From assembly GCF_041435435.1 (NCBI RefSeq), contig NZ_CP108494.1, positions 6,916,501 to 6,980,500 of the forward strand: a DNA stretch of 64,000 nucleotides. The letters are read 5' to 3'. Origin of the DNA: Streptomyces sp. NBC_01241. Lineage in GTDB: Bacteria > Actinomycetota > Actinomycetes > Streptomycetales > Streptomycetaceae. The position numbers and the translations under genes were made by a program. The notes beneath the pieces were generated by a model. The model did not search any database and had not been told where the DNA came from. It saw only the letters and a list, made by a program, of their open reading frames with translations. Of this stretch, positions 36,658 to 44,498 are shown one piece after another. Numbering within the stretch: position 1 is the stretch's first letter; each line of letters opens with the position of its first letter.

Positions 36658-38351
36658 GACAGCGACTCCGCACTGGCCCGCGCCGCCCACGTCGCGAACC
36701 GCTCGCCGTCCTCGCGCTCCTCCTGGAAGCGGCCCAGGACCCGCTCGACGTAGTCGGGCAGCTCGGTCGAAGTGACCTTCAGGCCACGGACCTTGCGGCC
36801 GAACCCGGCCTCAAGACCCAGGGCGCCGCCCAGGTGGACCTGGTAGCCCTCGACCTGATTGCCGTCGTCGTCCAGCACGAGCTGGCCCTTGAGGCCGATG
36901 TCGGCGGTCTGGATGCGGGCGCACGCGTTGGGGCAGCCGTTGAGGTTGATGGTGAGCGGTTCGTCGAAGTCCGGCAGACGGCGCTCCAGTTCGTCGATGA
37001 GCGAGGCGCCGCGCGCCTTCGTCTCGACGATCGCCAGCTTGCAGAACTCGATGCCGGTGCAGGCCATCGTGCCGCGGCGGAACGGTGACGGCCGCACCTG
37101 GAAGTCGAGCGCCTCCAGTCCGGCGACCAGGGAGTCCACCTGGTCCGACGCCACGTCGAGGATGAGCATCTTCTGCTCGACGGTGGTACGCAGCCGGTCC
37201 GAGCCGTGCGCGGCGGCCAGCTCGGCGATCTTGGCGAGTGTGGAGCCGTCCACGCGGCCGACCCTGGGGGCGAAACCGACGTAGAAACGGCCGTCCTGCT
37301 GCTGGTGCACACCCACGTGGTCGCGCCAGCGGCTGCTGGGCTGCCCGGGCGCGGGCCCGTCGATCAGCGGACGCTTCAGGTACTCGTCCTCCAGCACCTG
37401 GCGGAACTTGGCGGGGCCCCAGTCGGCCATCAGGAACTTCAGCCGGGCGCGGGTGCGCAGCCGCCGGTACCCGTAGTCGCGGAAGATGCCGACGACTGCG
37501 GCCCAGACGTCCGGAACCTCGTCGAGCGGCACCCAGGCGCCGAGACGCTCGGCGAGCCGCGGATTGGTGGAGAGCCCGCCACCGACCCAGACGTCGAAAC
37601 CCGGACCGTGCTCGGGGTGGACCACACCGACGAACGCGATGTCGTTGATCTCGTGCACCACGTCCTGCACCGGCGAACCCGAGATCGCGGTCTTGAACTT
37701 GCGCGGCAGGTTGGAGAATTCCTTGTTGCCGATGTAGCGGTCGTGGATCTCGTCGACGGCGGGTGTGCCGTCGACGATCTCGTCGGCGGCTATCCCCGCC
37801 ACGGGGGAGCCGATGATCACGCGGGGGCAGTCGCCGCAGGCCTCGGTGGTGGAGAGCCCGACGGCCTCCAGCTTCTCCCAGATCGCCGGGACGTCCTCGA
37901 TGCGGATCCAGTGCAGCTGGATGTTCTGCCGGTCGGTGATGTCCGCGGTGCCGCGTGCGTACTCCTGCGAGATCTCGCCGATGACCCGCAGCTGCGCGGT
38001 GGTCAGCCGGCCGCCGTCGATCCGGACCCGCAGCATGAAGTACTTGTCGTCGAGCTCCTCCGGCTCCAGGACCGCGGTCTTGCCGCCGTCGATGCCGGGC
38101 TTTCGCTGGGTGTACAGACCCCACCAACGCATGCGCCCACGAAGGTCGTTGGGGTCGATCGAGTCGAAACCGCGCTTCGCGTAGATCGTCTCAATGCGTG
38201 TCCGCACATTGAGACCGTCGTCATCCTTCTTGAACTGCTCATTGCCGTTGAGCGGAGTGTGGTGCCCCACGGCCCACTGGCCTTCGCCACGGTGGCGACC
38301 GGCCTTGCGGCGGGGCGTGACGGGCGCAGGCTGTTCCGGGGTAGCGGCCAT
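36654..38351 (-). CDS. sir: Ferredoxin-dependent sulfite (nitrite) reductase
   Basis: Siroheme/[4Fe-4S] reductase converting sulfite to sulfide, 565 residues. There are two ferredoxin-like/sirohaem half repeats (DITDRQNIQLHWIRIEDVP). The cluster Cys motif is CTGIEFC (C431, C437) with GCPNAC (C473, C477). TEACGDCPR may carry the Tyr-Cys crosslink partner known in mycobacterial SirA. It heads the operon behind a leader peptide. Nitrite reductase activity cannot be excluded from sequence, but the cys context favours sulfite. Start ATG 38351 has GAAGGAC 10 nt upstream. Confidence 0.95.
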   Translation of the reverse strand: MAATPEQPAPVTPRRKAGRHRGEGQWAVGHHTPLNGNEQFKKDDDGLNVRTRIETIYAKRGFDSIDPNDLRGRMRWWGLYTQRKPGIDGGKTAVLEPEELDDKYFMLRVRIDGGRLTTAQLRVIGEISQEYARGTADITDRQNIQLHWIRIEDVPAIWEKLEAVGLSTTEACGDCPRVIIGSPVAGIAADEIVDGTPAVDEIHDRYIGNKEFSNLPRKFKTAISGSPVQDVVHEINDIAFVGVVHPEHGPGFDVWVGGGLSTNPRLAERLGAWVPLDEVPDVWAAVVGIFRDYGYRRLRTRARLKFLMADWGPAKFRQVLEDEYLKRPLIDGPAPGQPSSRWRDHVGVHQQQDGRFYVGFAPRVGRVDGSTLAKIAELAAAHGSDRLRTTVEQKMLILDVASDQVDSLVAGLEALDFQVRPSPFRRGTMACTGIEFCKLAIVETKARGASLIDELERRLPDFDEPLTINLNGCPNACARIQTADIGLKGQLVLDDDGNQVEGYQVHLGGALGLEAGFGRKVRGLKVTSTELPDYVERVLGRFQEEREDGERFATWAARASAESLS

Positions 38352-38465
38352 GACGGTACGTCCTTCGGGACTGCAGGAGGGCGGCTCTGAACTGCACACT
38401 CGCGCTGAGGCGCGGCGGTGCGCAGGATGGGCAGAGAAAAAAGGATCGCGGCGGTGCTGGGACTC
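38352..38465 (-). promoter_or_regulatory. Leader-to-sir attenuator region
   Basis: The 114 bp between leader stop and sir start include a T-run (CCTTTTTTCTC in transcript sense, around 38437) and two direct copies of GCACCGCCGCG. A transcription attenuator or translation-control structure could form here, but I could not define a clear antiterminator pair. Confidence 0.4.
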
Positions 38466-38549
38466 TCAGCTCGCCGGACAGATGGCGCTGGACACGCGGC
38501 CGAGGTCGACGTGGCGTCGACTCACCAAGGCAATTCCAGTTCCAGACAT
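38466..38549 (-). CDS. Cysteine-operon leader peptide
   Basis: A 27-residue peptide starting MSGTGIALVSRRHVDLGR, ending in SSAICPAS with Cys at position 24. It closely resembles the short leader peptides found ahead of sulfur genes in Streptomyces. It lies 114 bp upstream of sir on the same strand. By analogy with Cys-responsive uORFs in actinobacteria, ribosome stalling or slowing near the Cys codon when cysteine is scarce would alter expression of the sir-cysH-cysC-cysD-cysN operon. No strong Shine-Dalgarno is visible upstream. Confidence 0.8.
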   Translation of the reverse strand: MSGTGIALVSRRHVDLGRVSSAICPAS

Positions 38550-38727
38550 GACGGAAGCGTGTCACGCGAATCTCCGGGCAGTCCACCACGATCCATGATG
38601 TGGACGAGAGTGTCCCGTCATGCGAGACGACGTGGTGCCCGTCACCCGGCCCGCGCGGGCCGGGCCGCCCACAATAGCCGTAATCACCCCATTTGTCGTC
38701 GGAAGTTGCCGCCCCGTTGCCTGCGTA

Positions 38728-39321
38728 CTACCGCTTCGCCCCCGGCCACGGCCCGGGCGTCGCCACCTCCGGCTCCAGCTCGATCTTCGTGTCGAAGAGC
38801 CGGAAGCCCCGCCGCAGATAGTTGTCCATGGCGTGCGGGCCGTCCTTGGAGCACGTGTGCAGCCACACCCGCTTCGTCGGCGTCCGCTCTGGCTGGCGCT
38901 CCGCCAGGTCCCAGGCACGGGCGACCCCGTACGAGAGCAGATGGCCGCCGATCCGGCGCCCCCGGAAGGCGGGTATCAGTCCGAAGTACATGACCTCGAC
39001 CACGCCGTCGTCCTGCGGATCCAGCTCGATGTATCCGGCCGGCGTCCCGTTCGCGTACGCCACCCAGGTCTCCGCCCCGGGCCGGTCCAGCGCCTCCTGC
39101 CACTGCGCGTACGTCATCGTGAGCCGGTCGGTCCACTGGATGTCGCCGCCGACCGCCGTGTACAGGAACCGGCTGAACTCGGGCAGCGGCACTTCGGACC
39201 GGACGATCCGTACATCGCCCTCCGGGACGGCGGCGGGGCGCAGATCGTCGGGGGAGGTCTGTTCCAGGGACCAGATGGTCACCTCGGCGGGGGTGTCGGC
39301 GGTGCGCGCGGGGTTGCTCAT
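38728..39321 (-). CDS. GNAT-family N-acetyltransferase
   Basis: A 197-residue acetyltransferase. The acetyl-CoA-binding motif A is VEVMYFGLIPAFRGRRIGGHLLSYGVARA, with the R/Q-x-x-G-x-G/A loop as RGRRIGG. Preceded by YIELDPQDDGVVEV; the C-terminal part reads VWLHTCSKDGPHAMDNYLRRGF. Substrate unknown. Start Met 39321; it faces away from the sulfur cluster promoter region. Confidence 0.9.
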   Translation of the reverse strand: MSNPARTADTPAEVTIWSLEQTSPDDLRPAAVPEGDVRIVRSEVPLPEFSRFLYTAVGGDIQWTDRLTMTYAQWQEALDRPGAETWVAYANGTPAGYIELDPQDDGVVEVMYFGLIPAFRGRRIGGHLLSYGVARAWDLAERQPERTPTKRVWLHTCSKDGPHAMDNYLRRGFRLFDTKIELEPEVATPGPWPGAKR

Positions 39322-39413
39322 GACTGCCAGGGAATCATGCCGTGCGGCCCGGACCCAAGCCGGTCCCACGGCCCGGACGACGGCACCGGCCACACGCCCG
39401 CGAAAGGGAGGCC

Positions 39414-39650
39414 CTACGGGGCCGTACGCGCCCCGATCACCACCGGAGCCGTCGAACGCGGCAGCTGATCGGCCGGGTGATCCGGGCGGATCACCTCGAC
39501 CTCGACCCCTTCACCGAAGCGGTACGGGCGGTGCGCCAGGGACTCGCTCCGTAGCGGCATCACCTTGCTCGGCGCCGAAGTCCGACGCCGGTGTTCGATC
39601 TCGTCCAGCTCCAGCAGCACGCTCTCGGTGGACTTGGTCCGGATCGACAC
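39414..39650 (-). CDS. Hypothetical 78-residue protein
   Basis: GTG 39650 opens a frame with normal high third-position GC: VSIRTKSTESVLLELDEIEH, then SLAHRPYRFGEGVEVEVIRP, and a stop at 39414. I recognise no family. Codon bias favours real coding, but the lack of a clear ribosome site and the frame continuing upstream without a good start make it uncertain. It could be the tail of a shortened gene. Confidence 0.4.
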   Translation of the reverse strand: MSIRTKSTESVLLELDEIEHRRRTSAPSKVMPLRSESLAHRPYRFGEGVEVEVIRPDHPADQLPRSTAPVVIGARTAP

Positions 39651-39737
39651 CGCAGCGCAGCACGCGGTCCCACGAGGCGCTGGTCTCCGCCCGCGGGGCG
39701 ACCGGGGAACCACAGCGTGGAGGGTGGTGCCGTGTCG

Positions 39738-39790
39738 GCGCAGCACCACCTTCCGTCGCTGTACGGGCAAGCACCACCGTCCGTCGCTCT
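39738..39790. repeat. Imperfect 22-bp tandem repeat near acyl-CoA dehydrogenase 3' end
   Basis: ACCTTCCGTCGCTGTACGGG and ACCGTCCGTCGCTCTACGGG follow each other within about 53 bp, overlapping the last bases of the acyl-CoA dehydrogenase gene. Probably a small duplication at the gene end. No other role seen in the 138-bp gap. Confidence 0.6.
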
Positions 39791-41438
39791 ACGGGCGGCC
39801 CTGGCGTTCGACGGGCCGCGCCCGTTCGACCACCGATGCCAGAGCGAGGCTGTGCGGCAGCGTCCCGAACGCCGTGCCCCAGTCCCCGCCCAGCCGTGAC
39901 GCGCAGAACGCGTCGGCGACCTCCGGCGGCGCCCAGCGCACCAGCAGCGAACCCTGCAGCACGAGCGCCATCCGCTCGACCAGCCTGCGGGCCCGCGCCT
40001 CGATCCCGGTCAGATCCGCGAATTCCGTCAGCATGTCCTTGACCGCCCTGTCCAGCCGGTGATCGGCGCCGCGCGCCCTGCCGATCTCCTGGAGGAACGC
40101 GTTCAGCGCCATCGGCTCGCGCTGCAGCGCCCGCAGCACATCCAGCGCCTGTACGTTGCCCGAGCCCTCCCAGATCGAGTTGAGCGGCGCCTCCCTCAGC
40201 AGCCGCGGCATCCCGGACTCCTCGACGTAGCCGTTGCCGCCGAGACACTCCAGCGCCTCGCCCACCAGCGGCGCGCACCGCTTCGTCACCCAGTACTTCG
40301 CCGTCGGCACCGCGATCCGCAGGAAGGCCCGCTCGCTCTCCGTGTCCGCGTCGTATGCAGCGGCCAGCCGCAGCGCCAGCACCGTCGCCGCCTCCGACTC
40401 CAGCGCCAGATCGGCCAGCACATTGCGCATCAGCGGCTTCTCCACCAGCACCCCGCCGAACGCGCTGCGGTAGGTGCAGTGATGGATCGCCTGCGCCACC
40501 GCCTGCCGCATCAGCGCCGCCGAACCGACCACACAGTCCAGCCGCGTCGCCGCCACCATCTCGATGATGGTGCGCACCCCGTGCCCCTCGTCGCCGACCC
40601 GGCGCGCCCACGTCCCGTCGAACTCGACCTCGCTCGACGCGTTGGACCGGTTGCCCAGCTTGTCCTTCAGCCGCTGGATCGCGAACGCGTTGCGGGTGCC
40701 GTCGGGCAGCACCCGCGGCAGCAGAAGACACGTCAGGCCGTCGGGCGCCTGCGCCAGCACCAGGAAGGCGTCGGACATCGGTGCCGAACAGAACCACTTG
40801 TGCCCGGTGAGCAGATACTCGCCCGCCGCGGCCAGCGGCTCGGCCCGCGTCGTGTTCGACCGTACGTCGCTGCCGCCCTGCTTCTCCGTCATGCCCATCC
40901 CGAAGAGCACGCCGGCTTTCTGCGCGGCGGGCCGCAGCCCCCGCTCGTACACCGTCGAGGTCAGCAGCGGCTCCCACTCGGCGGCCAGCGCCGGATCGGT
41001 CCGCAGCGCGGGCACCGCCGCGTGCGTCATCGACAGCGGGCAGCCGTGCCCCGCCTCGGCCTGCGTCCACACCAGGAAGCCTGCCGCCCGCCTCACATGA
41101 CCGCCGGGCCTGCCCCAGGCGTCGGTGAGACCCGCACCGACCGCATGCCCCAGCAGCCGGTGCCAGGCCGGGTGGAACTCCACCTCGTCGATGCGATTCC
41201 CGTACCGGTCGTGGGTGCGCAGCACCGGCGGATTCTCGTTCGCCTGCGCCCCCCACGCCTGTACCTGCGCGGAGCCCGCGGCCCTGCCCAGCTCACCGAG
41301 CCCGCCTCGGGCCTCGGCGAACAGCTCGGGTGCCATGTGACGTCGTACCGCCTCGGTGAGCGCGAGGTCGGCGCCGAAGACGTCGTAGCCGGCCAGCGGC
41401 GGTACCTGGTTGAACACGGTGTGGGTGGTGGCTGCCAT
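39789..41438 (-). CDS. Acyl-CoA dehydrogenase, AidB-like
   Basis: Flavoprotein of 549 residues in the AidB branch of acyl-CoA dehydrogenases. The N-terminal domain is NQVPPLAGYDVFGADLALTE. The FAD-binding signature is MGMTEKQGGSDVRSNTT with LTGHKWFCSAPMSDAFLVLA. The Glu region is LGGNGYVEESGMPRLLREAP and LNSIWEGSGNVQALDVLRAL. The C-terminal helical domain is AidB-sized. E. coli AidB binds DNA and is linked to alkylation protection; function here may be that or catabolic. Confidence 0.9.
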   Translation of the reverse strand: MAATTHTVFNQVPPLAGYDVFGADLALTEAVRRHMAPELFAEARGGLGELGRAAGSAQVQAWGAQANENPPVLRTHDRYGNRIDEVEFHPAWHRLLGHAVGAGLTDAWGRPGGHVRRAAGFLVWTQAEAGHGCPLSMTHAAVPALRTDPALAAEWEPLLTSTVYERGLRPAAQKAGVLFGMGMTEKQGGSDVRSNTTRAEPLAAAGEYLLTGHKWFCSAPMSDAFLVLAQAPDGLTCLLLPRVLPDGTRNAFAIQRLKDKLGNRSNASSEVEFDGTWARRVGDEGHGVRTIIEMVAATRLDCVVGSAALMRQAVAQAIHHCTYRSAFGGVLVEKPLMRNVLADLALESEAATVLALRLAAAYDADTESERAFLRIAVPTAKYWVTKRCAPLVGEALECLGGNGYVEESGMPRLLREAPLNSIWEGSGNVQALDVLRALQREPMALNAFLQEIGRARGADHRLDRAVKDMLTEFADLTGIEARARRLVERMALVLQGSLLVRWAPPEVADAFCASRLGGDWGTAFGTLPHSLALASVVERARPVERQGRP

Positions 41439-41455
41439 GCCGATACGGTAAGGAT

Positions 41456-42670
41456 GTGCAGGCAGTAAATGAAACACCCGAGCGGCCACCGGGGCGGCTC
41501 CACCGGGCCAGGGTCCTCTACCGCAACGTATCCAAGCGGCAGATGGTCTGGCAGTTGCTCAAGGACACCGTCAATTCGTGCATGGAGTACCGCATTCTGG
41601 GACTCGCGGCCGAGGCGGCGTTCTTCACGCTGCTGTCCCTGCCCCCGTTGCTGCTCGGCCTGATCGGGCTGCTCGGATACGTCGACGCGTGGACCGACAC
41701 GACCACGGTCGCCTCCATCGAGCGCAACATCCTCAACGCCTCCCAGACGGTGCTCAGCCAGCGGGGCGTGAACGACTTCGCGAAGCCGCTCCTCGCGGAC
41801 GTCACCACCGGCGCCCGGCCCGACGTCATCTCCATCGGCTTCGCGATCGCGCTCTGGTCAGGCTCCCGCGCGGTCAACGTCTTCATCGACACGATCACGG
41901 TGATGTACGGCCTCGACGGCCAGCGCGGCATCGTCAAGACGCGGCTGCTCTCCTTCCTGCTGTACGTGATCGCGCTGCTGCTCGGCGCCGTGGTGCTGCC
42001 GCTGCTCGTGGTCGGTCCGGACCGGGTCGTGGAGTTCATCCCGTGGGGCACCGAGCTCATAAGCATTCTGTACTGGCCGCTGGTGATCCTGCTGTCGATC
42101 GCGTTCCTGACGACGCTCTACCACGTGTCCGTACCGGTCCGTTCGCCGTGGATAGAGGACGTTCCCGGTGCGCTGGTGGCGCTCGCGATGTGGGTGTTCG
42201 GCAGCTTCCTGCTGCGGATCTACCTGACCAGTACGGTCGAGGGGCCGACGATCTACGGCTCGTTGGCGGCCCCGATCGCCGTCCTGCTGTGGATCGGCGT
42301 CTCCGCGTTCGCGGTGCTCGTGGGCGCGGCGGTCAATGCCGCCATCGACCGGGTGTGGCCCTCGCTGGCGACGGCCGCGGCGCGTGCGGCGAATGAGCGG
42401 GTACGGGCGGCCCAGGCCGCGGAGCTCGTCGCGCGGGCGCAGGCGGAGAGCCGGGAGAGGGCCGCGAACGGGGACTACGACGATGACGACGACGATGACG
42501 AAGACGAGGACGACGATGTCGGCGAGAGCCCGTACATGCCGTCCGAGTTCCCGGAACGGTGGTCGAGGTTCCTGCCGCCGGACGACGTGAAGTCCAGGCT
42601 GCAGCCGAGCCGCGACAAGGAGTCGGACAAGCCGGACCCGGACAGGCCGGACAACCCGTCCGAGGGCTGA
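41456..42670 (+). CDS. YihY/BrkB-family membrane protein with acidic tail
   Basis: Inner-membrane protein of 404 residues. The YihY domain spans about 30-300 with six hydrophobic helices (LGLAAEAAFFTLLSLPPLLL, SFLLYVIALLLGAVVLPLLV, LLWIGVSAFAVLVGAAVNA). The cytoplasmic C-terminus is a long helix of Ala/Arg followed by a strikingly acidic stretch (YDDDDDDDEDEDDD) and a Pro/Lys/Asp-rich end. GTG 41456 is the start; the neighbouring ATG is out of frame. Family function is uncertain (BrkB was once called an RNase BN, later disputed). Confidence 0.9.
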   Translation: MQAVNETPERPPGRLHRARVLYRNVSKRQMVWQLLKDTVNSCMEYRILGLAAEAAFFTLLSLPPLLLGLIGLLGYVDAWTDTTTVASIERNILNASQTVLSQRGVNDFAKPLLADVTTGARPDVISIGFAIALWSGSRAVNVFIDTITVMYGLDGQRGIVKTRLLSFLLYVIALLLGAVVLPLLVVGPDRVVEFIPWGTELISILYWPLVILLSIAFLTTLYHVSVPVRSPWIEDVPGALVALAMWVFGSFLLRIYLTSTVEGPTIYGSLAAPIAVLLWIGVSAFAVLVGAAVNAAIDRVWPSLATAAARAANERVRAAQAAELVARAQAESRERAANGDYDDDDDDDEDEDDDVGESPYMPSEFPERWSRFLPPDDVKSRLQPSRDKESDKPDPDRPDNPSEG

Positions 42671-42683
42671 GAGCGGCCGTCCG

Positions 42684-43109
42684 CTAACCGGCGGGTGGCA
42701 CGGGAGGGGCCGCTGCGGGTGGGGTCGTGGGCGGCGGTACGGTGGCGGCCGTCGCGGGAGTCGTCGGAGGTGCCGGCGTCGCCGGTGTCGCGCCGGGGGA
42801 CCAGGACAGCTTGACCACCAAGTGGCCCTCGACCGCGCTCTTGGCGATCACGGCCCCGGCCTCCGCCGTGATCTTCACGCCGAATTCCAGCTCCACACCG
42901 TCCGGTTTGAGAGCGCCGTCCCGGAACACGGCGAGCGCGGACTCCGCGGCCGAACGGATTCCCGTGAGTGCGCTGTCGAACGTACGCCCCGCCCTGGCCA
43001 GGGTGTTGTCGTCGCCCAACGCGACCAGTTGCGCACCCGGTGTATGGCGGTCGACCTCGACCGTCACCGTCGCACCGCTGTCGGTGGTGAACTCCATCAG
43101 TGCTGTCAT
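42684..43109 (-). CDS. CU044_2847/Trypco1-type small protein
   Basis: A 141-residue protein: an N-terminal beta-rich domain (MEFTTDSGATVTVEVDR, LEFGVKITAEAGAVIAKS, HLVVKLSW) and a low-complexity Pro/Thr/Ala tail. It matches the family I know as CU044_2847, described as a trypsin-co-occurring domain found near predicted proteases in putative conflict systems. No protease lies next to it here. Converges tightly with the YihY gene. Confidence 0.7.
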   Translation of the reverse strand: MTALMEFTTDSGATVTVEVDRHTPGAQLVALGDDNTLARAGRTFDSALTGIRSAAESALAVFRDGALKPDGVELEFGVKITAEAGAVIAKSAVEGHLVVKLSWSPGATPATPAPPTTPATAATVPPPTTPPAAAPPVPPAG

Positions 43110-43135
43110 GGCCCGCCCCCGGGAAGCTGATTCCG

Positions 43136-43209
43136 TTCTCCGACGAGATGTTTTCGACGAGAAGCTCTTCGCCGAGAAGTTCTCCGAGGAGAAGTTCTCC
43201 GACGAGATG
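43136..43209. repeat. Tandem array of about five 15-bp repeats
   Basis: Units: TTCTCCGACGAGATG (43136-43150), a 14-bp variant, CTCTTCGCCGAGAAG, TTCTCCGAGGAGAAG, and TTCTCCGACGAGATG (43195-43209). The outer copies are identical. The array lies between divergent start codons of the Trypco1-like gene and the AraC gene, so it replaces or shapes their promoter region. Confidence 0.85.
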
Positions 43210-43223
43210 AGGACGAGGTTAGC

Positions 43224-43931
43224 GTGTGCGGCATGGGCGGCACGTACGAAGAGCGGGCGTCGCGGTTCGACAGCGCGACCGTGTGGACCCTGCGCGTGCC
43301 GGAAGGATCGGTCCACGCGGTGCTGCCCGACGGCTGCATGGACCTGCTCTGGATCGACGGACGACTGCTCGTCGCGGGCCCCGACACCCGTGCCGGGACG
43401 TCGGCGGCAGGGACCGGCGGGCAGTACGCCGGGATCCGTTTCGCGCCCGGTACGGCCCCCGCGCTCCTCGGCGTACCCGCGCACGAACTGCGCGACCGCC
43501 GGGTCGCCCTCGCGGAACTGTGGCCGGGCGCGCGGGTCCGCGTACTCACCGAGCGGATCGCCGAAGCCGCCGATCCCGCCGCCGCACTGGAGGCCATCGC
43601 CCTGCGGCGGGCGGCCGGCACCGCACCGCCGGACCCTGTGATGCGGTCCGTCGCCGCGCAGCTCGGTCACGGCCGGTCCGTCGCGGACACCGCGCGGACG
43701 GTCGGCCTCGGCGAGCGTCAGCTGCACCGCCGTTCACTCGCGGCCTTCGGCTACGGGCCCAAGACGCTTGCCCGGGTCCTGCGGCTCCAGCGCGCGCTCA
43801 CCCTCGCCCGGTCCGGAACGCCGTACGCCGAGGCGGCGGTCGAAGCGGGCTGCACCGACCAGGCCCATCTCGCACGGGAGATGCGCGACCTGGCCGGGAC
43901 CACCCTGACCGCCTACCTGGCGTCCCGGTGA
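43224..43931 (+). CDS. AraC-family transcriptional regulator
   Basis: A 235-residue regulator. The N-terminal domain (VWTLRVPEGSVHAVLPDGCMDLLWIDGRLLVAGPDT) matches the DUF6597-type sensor seen before AraC HTHs. The C-terminal double HTH covers about 155-230 (SVADTARTVGLGERQLHRRS, FGYGPKTLARVLRLQRAL, CTDQAHLAREMRDLAGTT). GTG 43224 (ACGAGG 5 nt upstream) or ATG 43233 may start it. Target unknown; the divergent Trypco1-like gene is a candidate. Confidence 0.88.
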   Translation: MCGMGGTYEERASRFDSATVWTLRVPEGSVHAVLPDGCMDLLWIDGRLLVAGPDTRAGTSAAGTGGQYAGIRFAPGTAPALLGVPAHELRDRRVALAELWPGARVRVLTERIAEAADPAAALEAIALRRAAGTAPPDPVMRSVAAQLGHGRSVADTARTVGLGERQLHRRSLAAFGYGPKTLARVLRLQRALTLARSGTPYAEAAVEAGCTDQAHLAREMRDLAGTTLTAYLASR

Positions 43932-43947
43932 CGGTCCGGCCCGGGTC

Positions 43948-44340
43948 TCAGCCGTTGCCCGCGAACAATGACACCGCACAGCCGTCCGGGTCGAGGACCG
44001 TCGCGTAACGCTGCCCCCACACCGCGTCCCACGGCTTCAGATGTCCCCGGTAACCGGCGCCCGTCAGGTCCTCGTACACCGCGTCCACCTCCGCCGGGCT
44101 GTCGCAGAGAAAGGCGAGCCCGAGGCGTTCCCCGCCCTGGGGCGCGGTCCATTGCGGGTCGAACGACCGGATGACCTCCTCGGTGTCCCAGAGCAGACGC
44201 TGCCCGCCCGGGAGCATCACTTCGACGTGGGGTGCGGATTCCACGCCGGCGGGGATGTCGAGGCCGAGCCGGCGGTAGAAGGCGAGCGATGCGGTCAGAT
44301 CCGCGGTGATGATGCTGATCGCGTCCATGCGTGGAGTCAT
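43948..44340 (-). CDS. VOC-family glyoxalase-like protein
   Basis: A 130-residue single-unit vicinal oxygen chelate protein: DAISIITADLTASLAFYRRL, HVEVMLPGGQRLLWDT, RLGLAFLCDSPAEVDAVYED, and RYATVLDPDGCAVSLFAG at the end. The family includes glyoxalases, fosfomycin enzymes and antibiotic-binding proteins. Ends 16 bp from the convergent AraC gene. Specific role unknown. Confidence 0.87.
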   Translation of the reverse strand: MTPRMDAISIITADLTASLAFYRRLGLDIPAGVESAPHVEVMLPGGQRLLWDTEEVIRSFDPQWTAPQGGERLGLAFLCDSPAEVDAVYEDLTGAGYRGHLKPWDAVWGQRYATVLDPDGCAVSLFAGNG

Positions 44341-44498
44341 GCTCCGACCGTAGGCCGGTCGTCTCTGCGGGTCTTGTAGGAAACGGACATGAGCGGTGAT
44401 CCGCGAGTCGCCGGGGGCCTCCACGGACCTGTGGGGGACCTGCACGGACCTGCGGGGGGCCATGGCTCCGGCAGGCCCCCGCAGGTCCCGGCCGGCTG

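Noticed and set aside
36478..36690. Longer version of the zinc-ribbon protein starting at 36690
   Set aside because: The extra N-terminus lies inside the sulfite reductase gene; Met 36657 gives the usual 4-bp overlap and a compact ribbon.
43136..43209. Repeat array as a CRISPR
   Set aside because: Units are 15 bp, contiguous and degenerate, with no spacers and no cas genes; tnpB at 5407 belongs to an IS element.
44389..44498. Start of a plus-strand gene after the VOC gene (ATGAGCGGTGATCC...)
   Set aside because: It has repeated CACGGACCTG-GGGG segments and runs into the antisense of the 3-hydroxyacyl-CoA dehydrogenase; no protein pattern.
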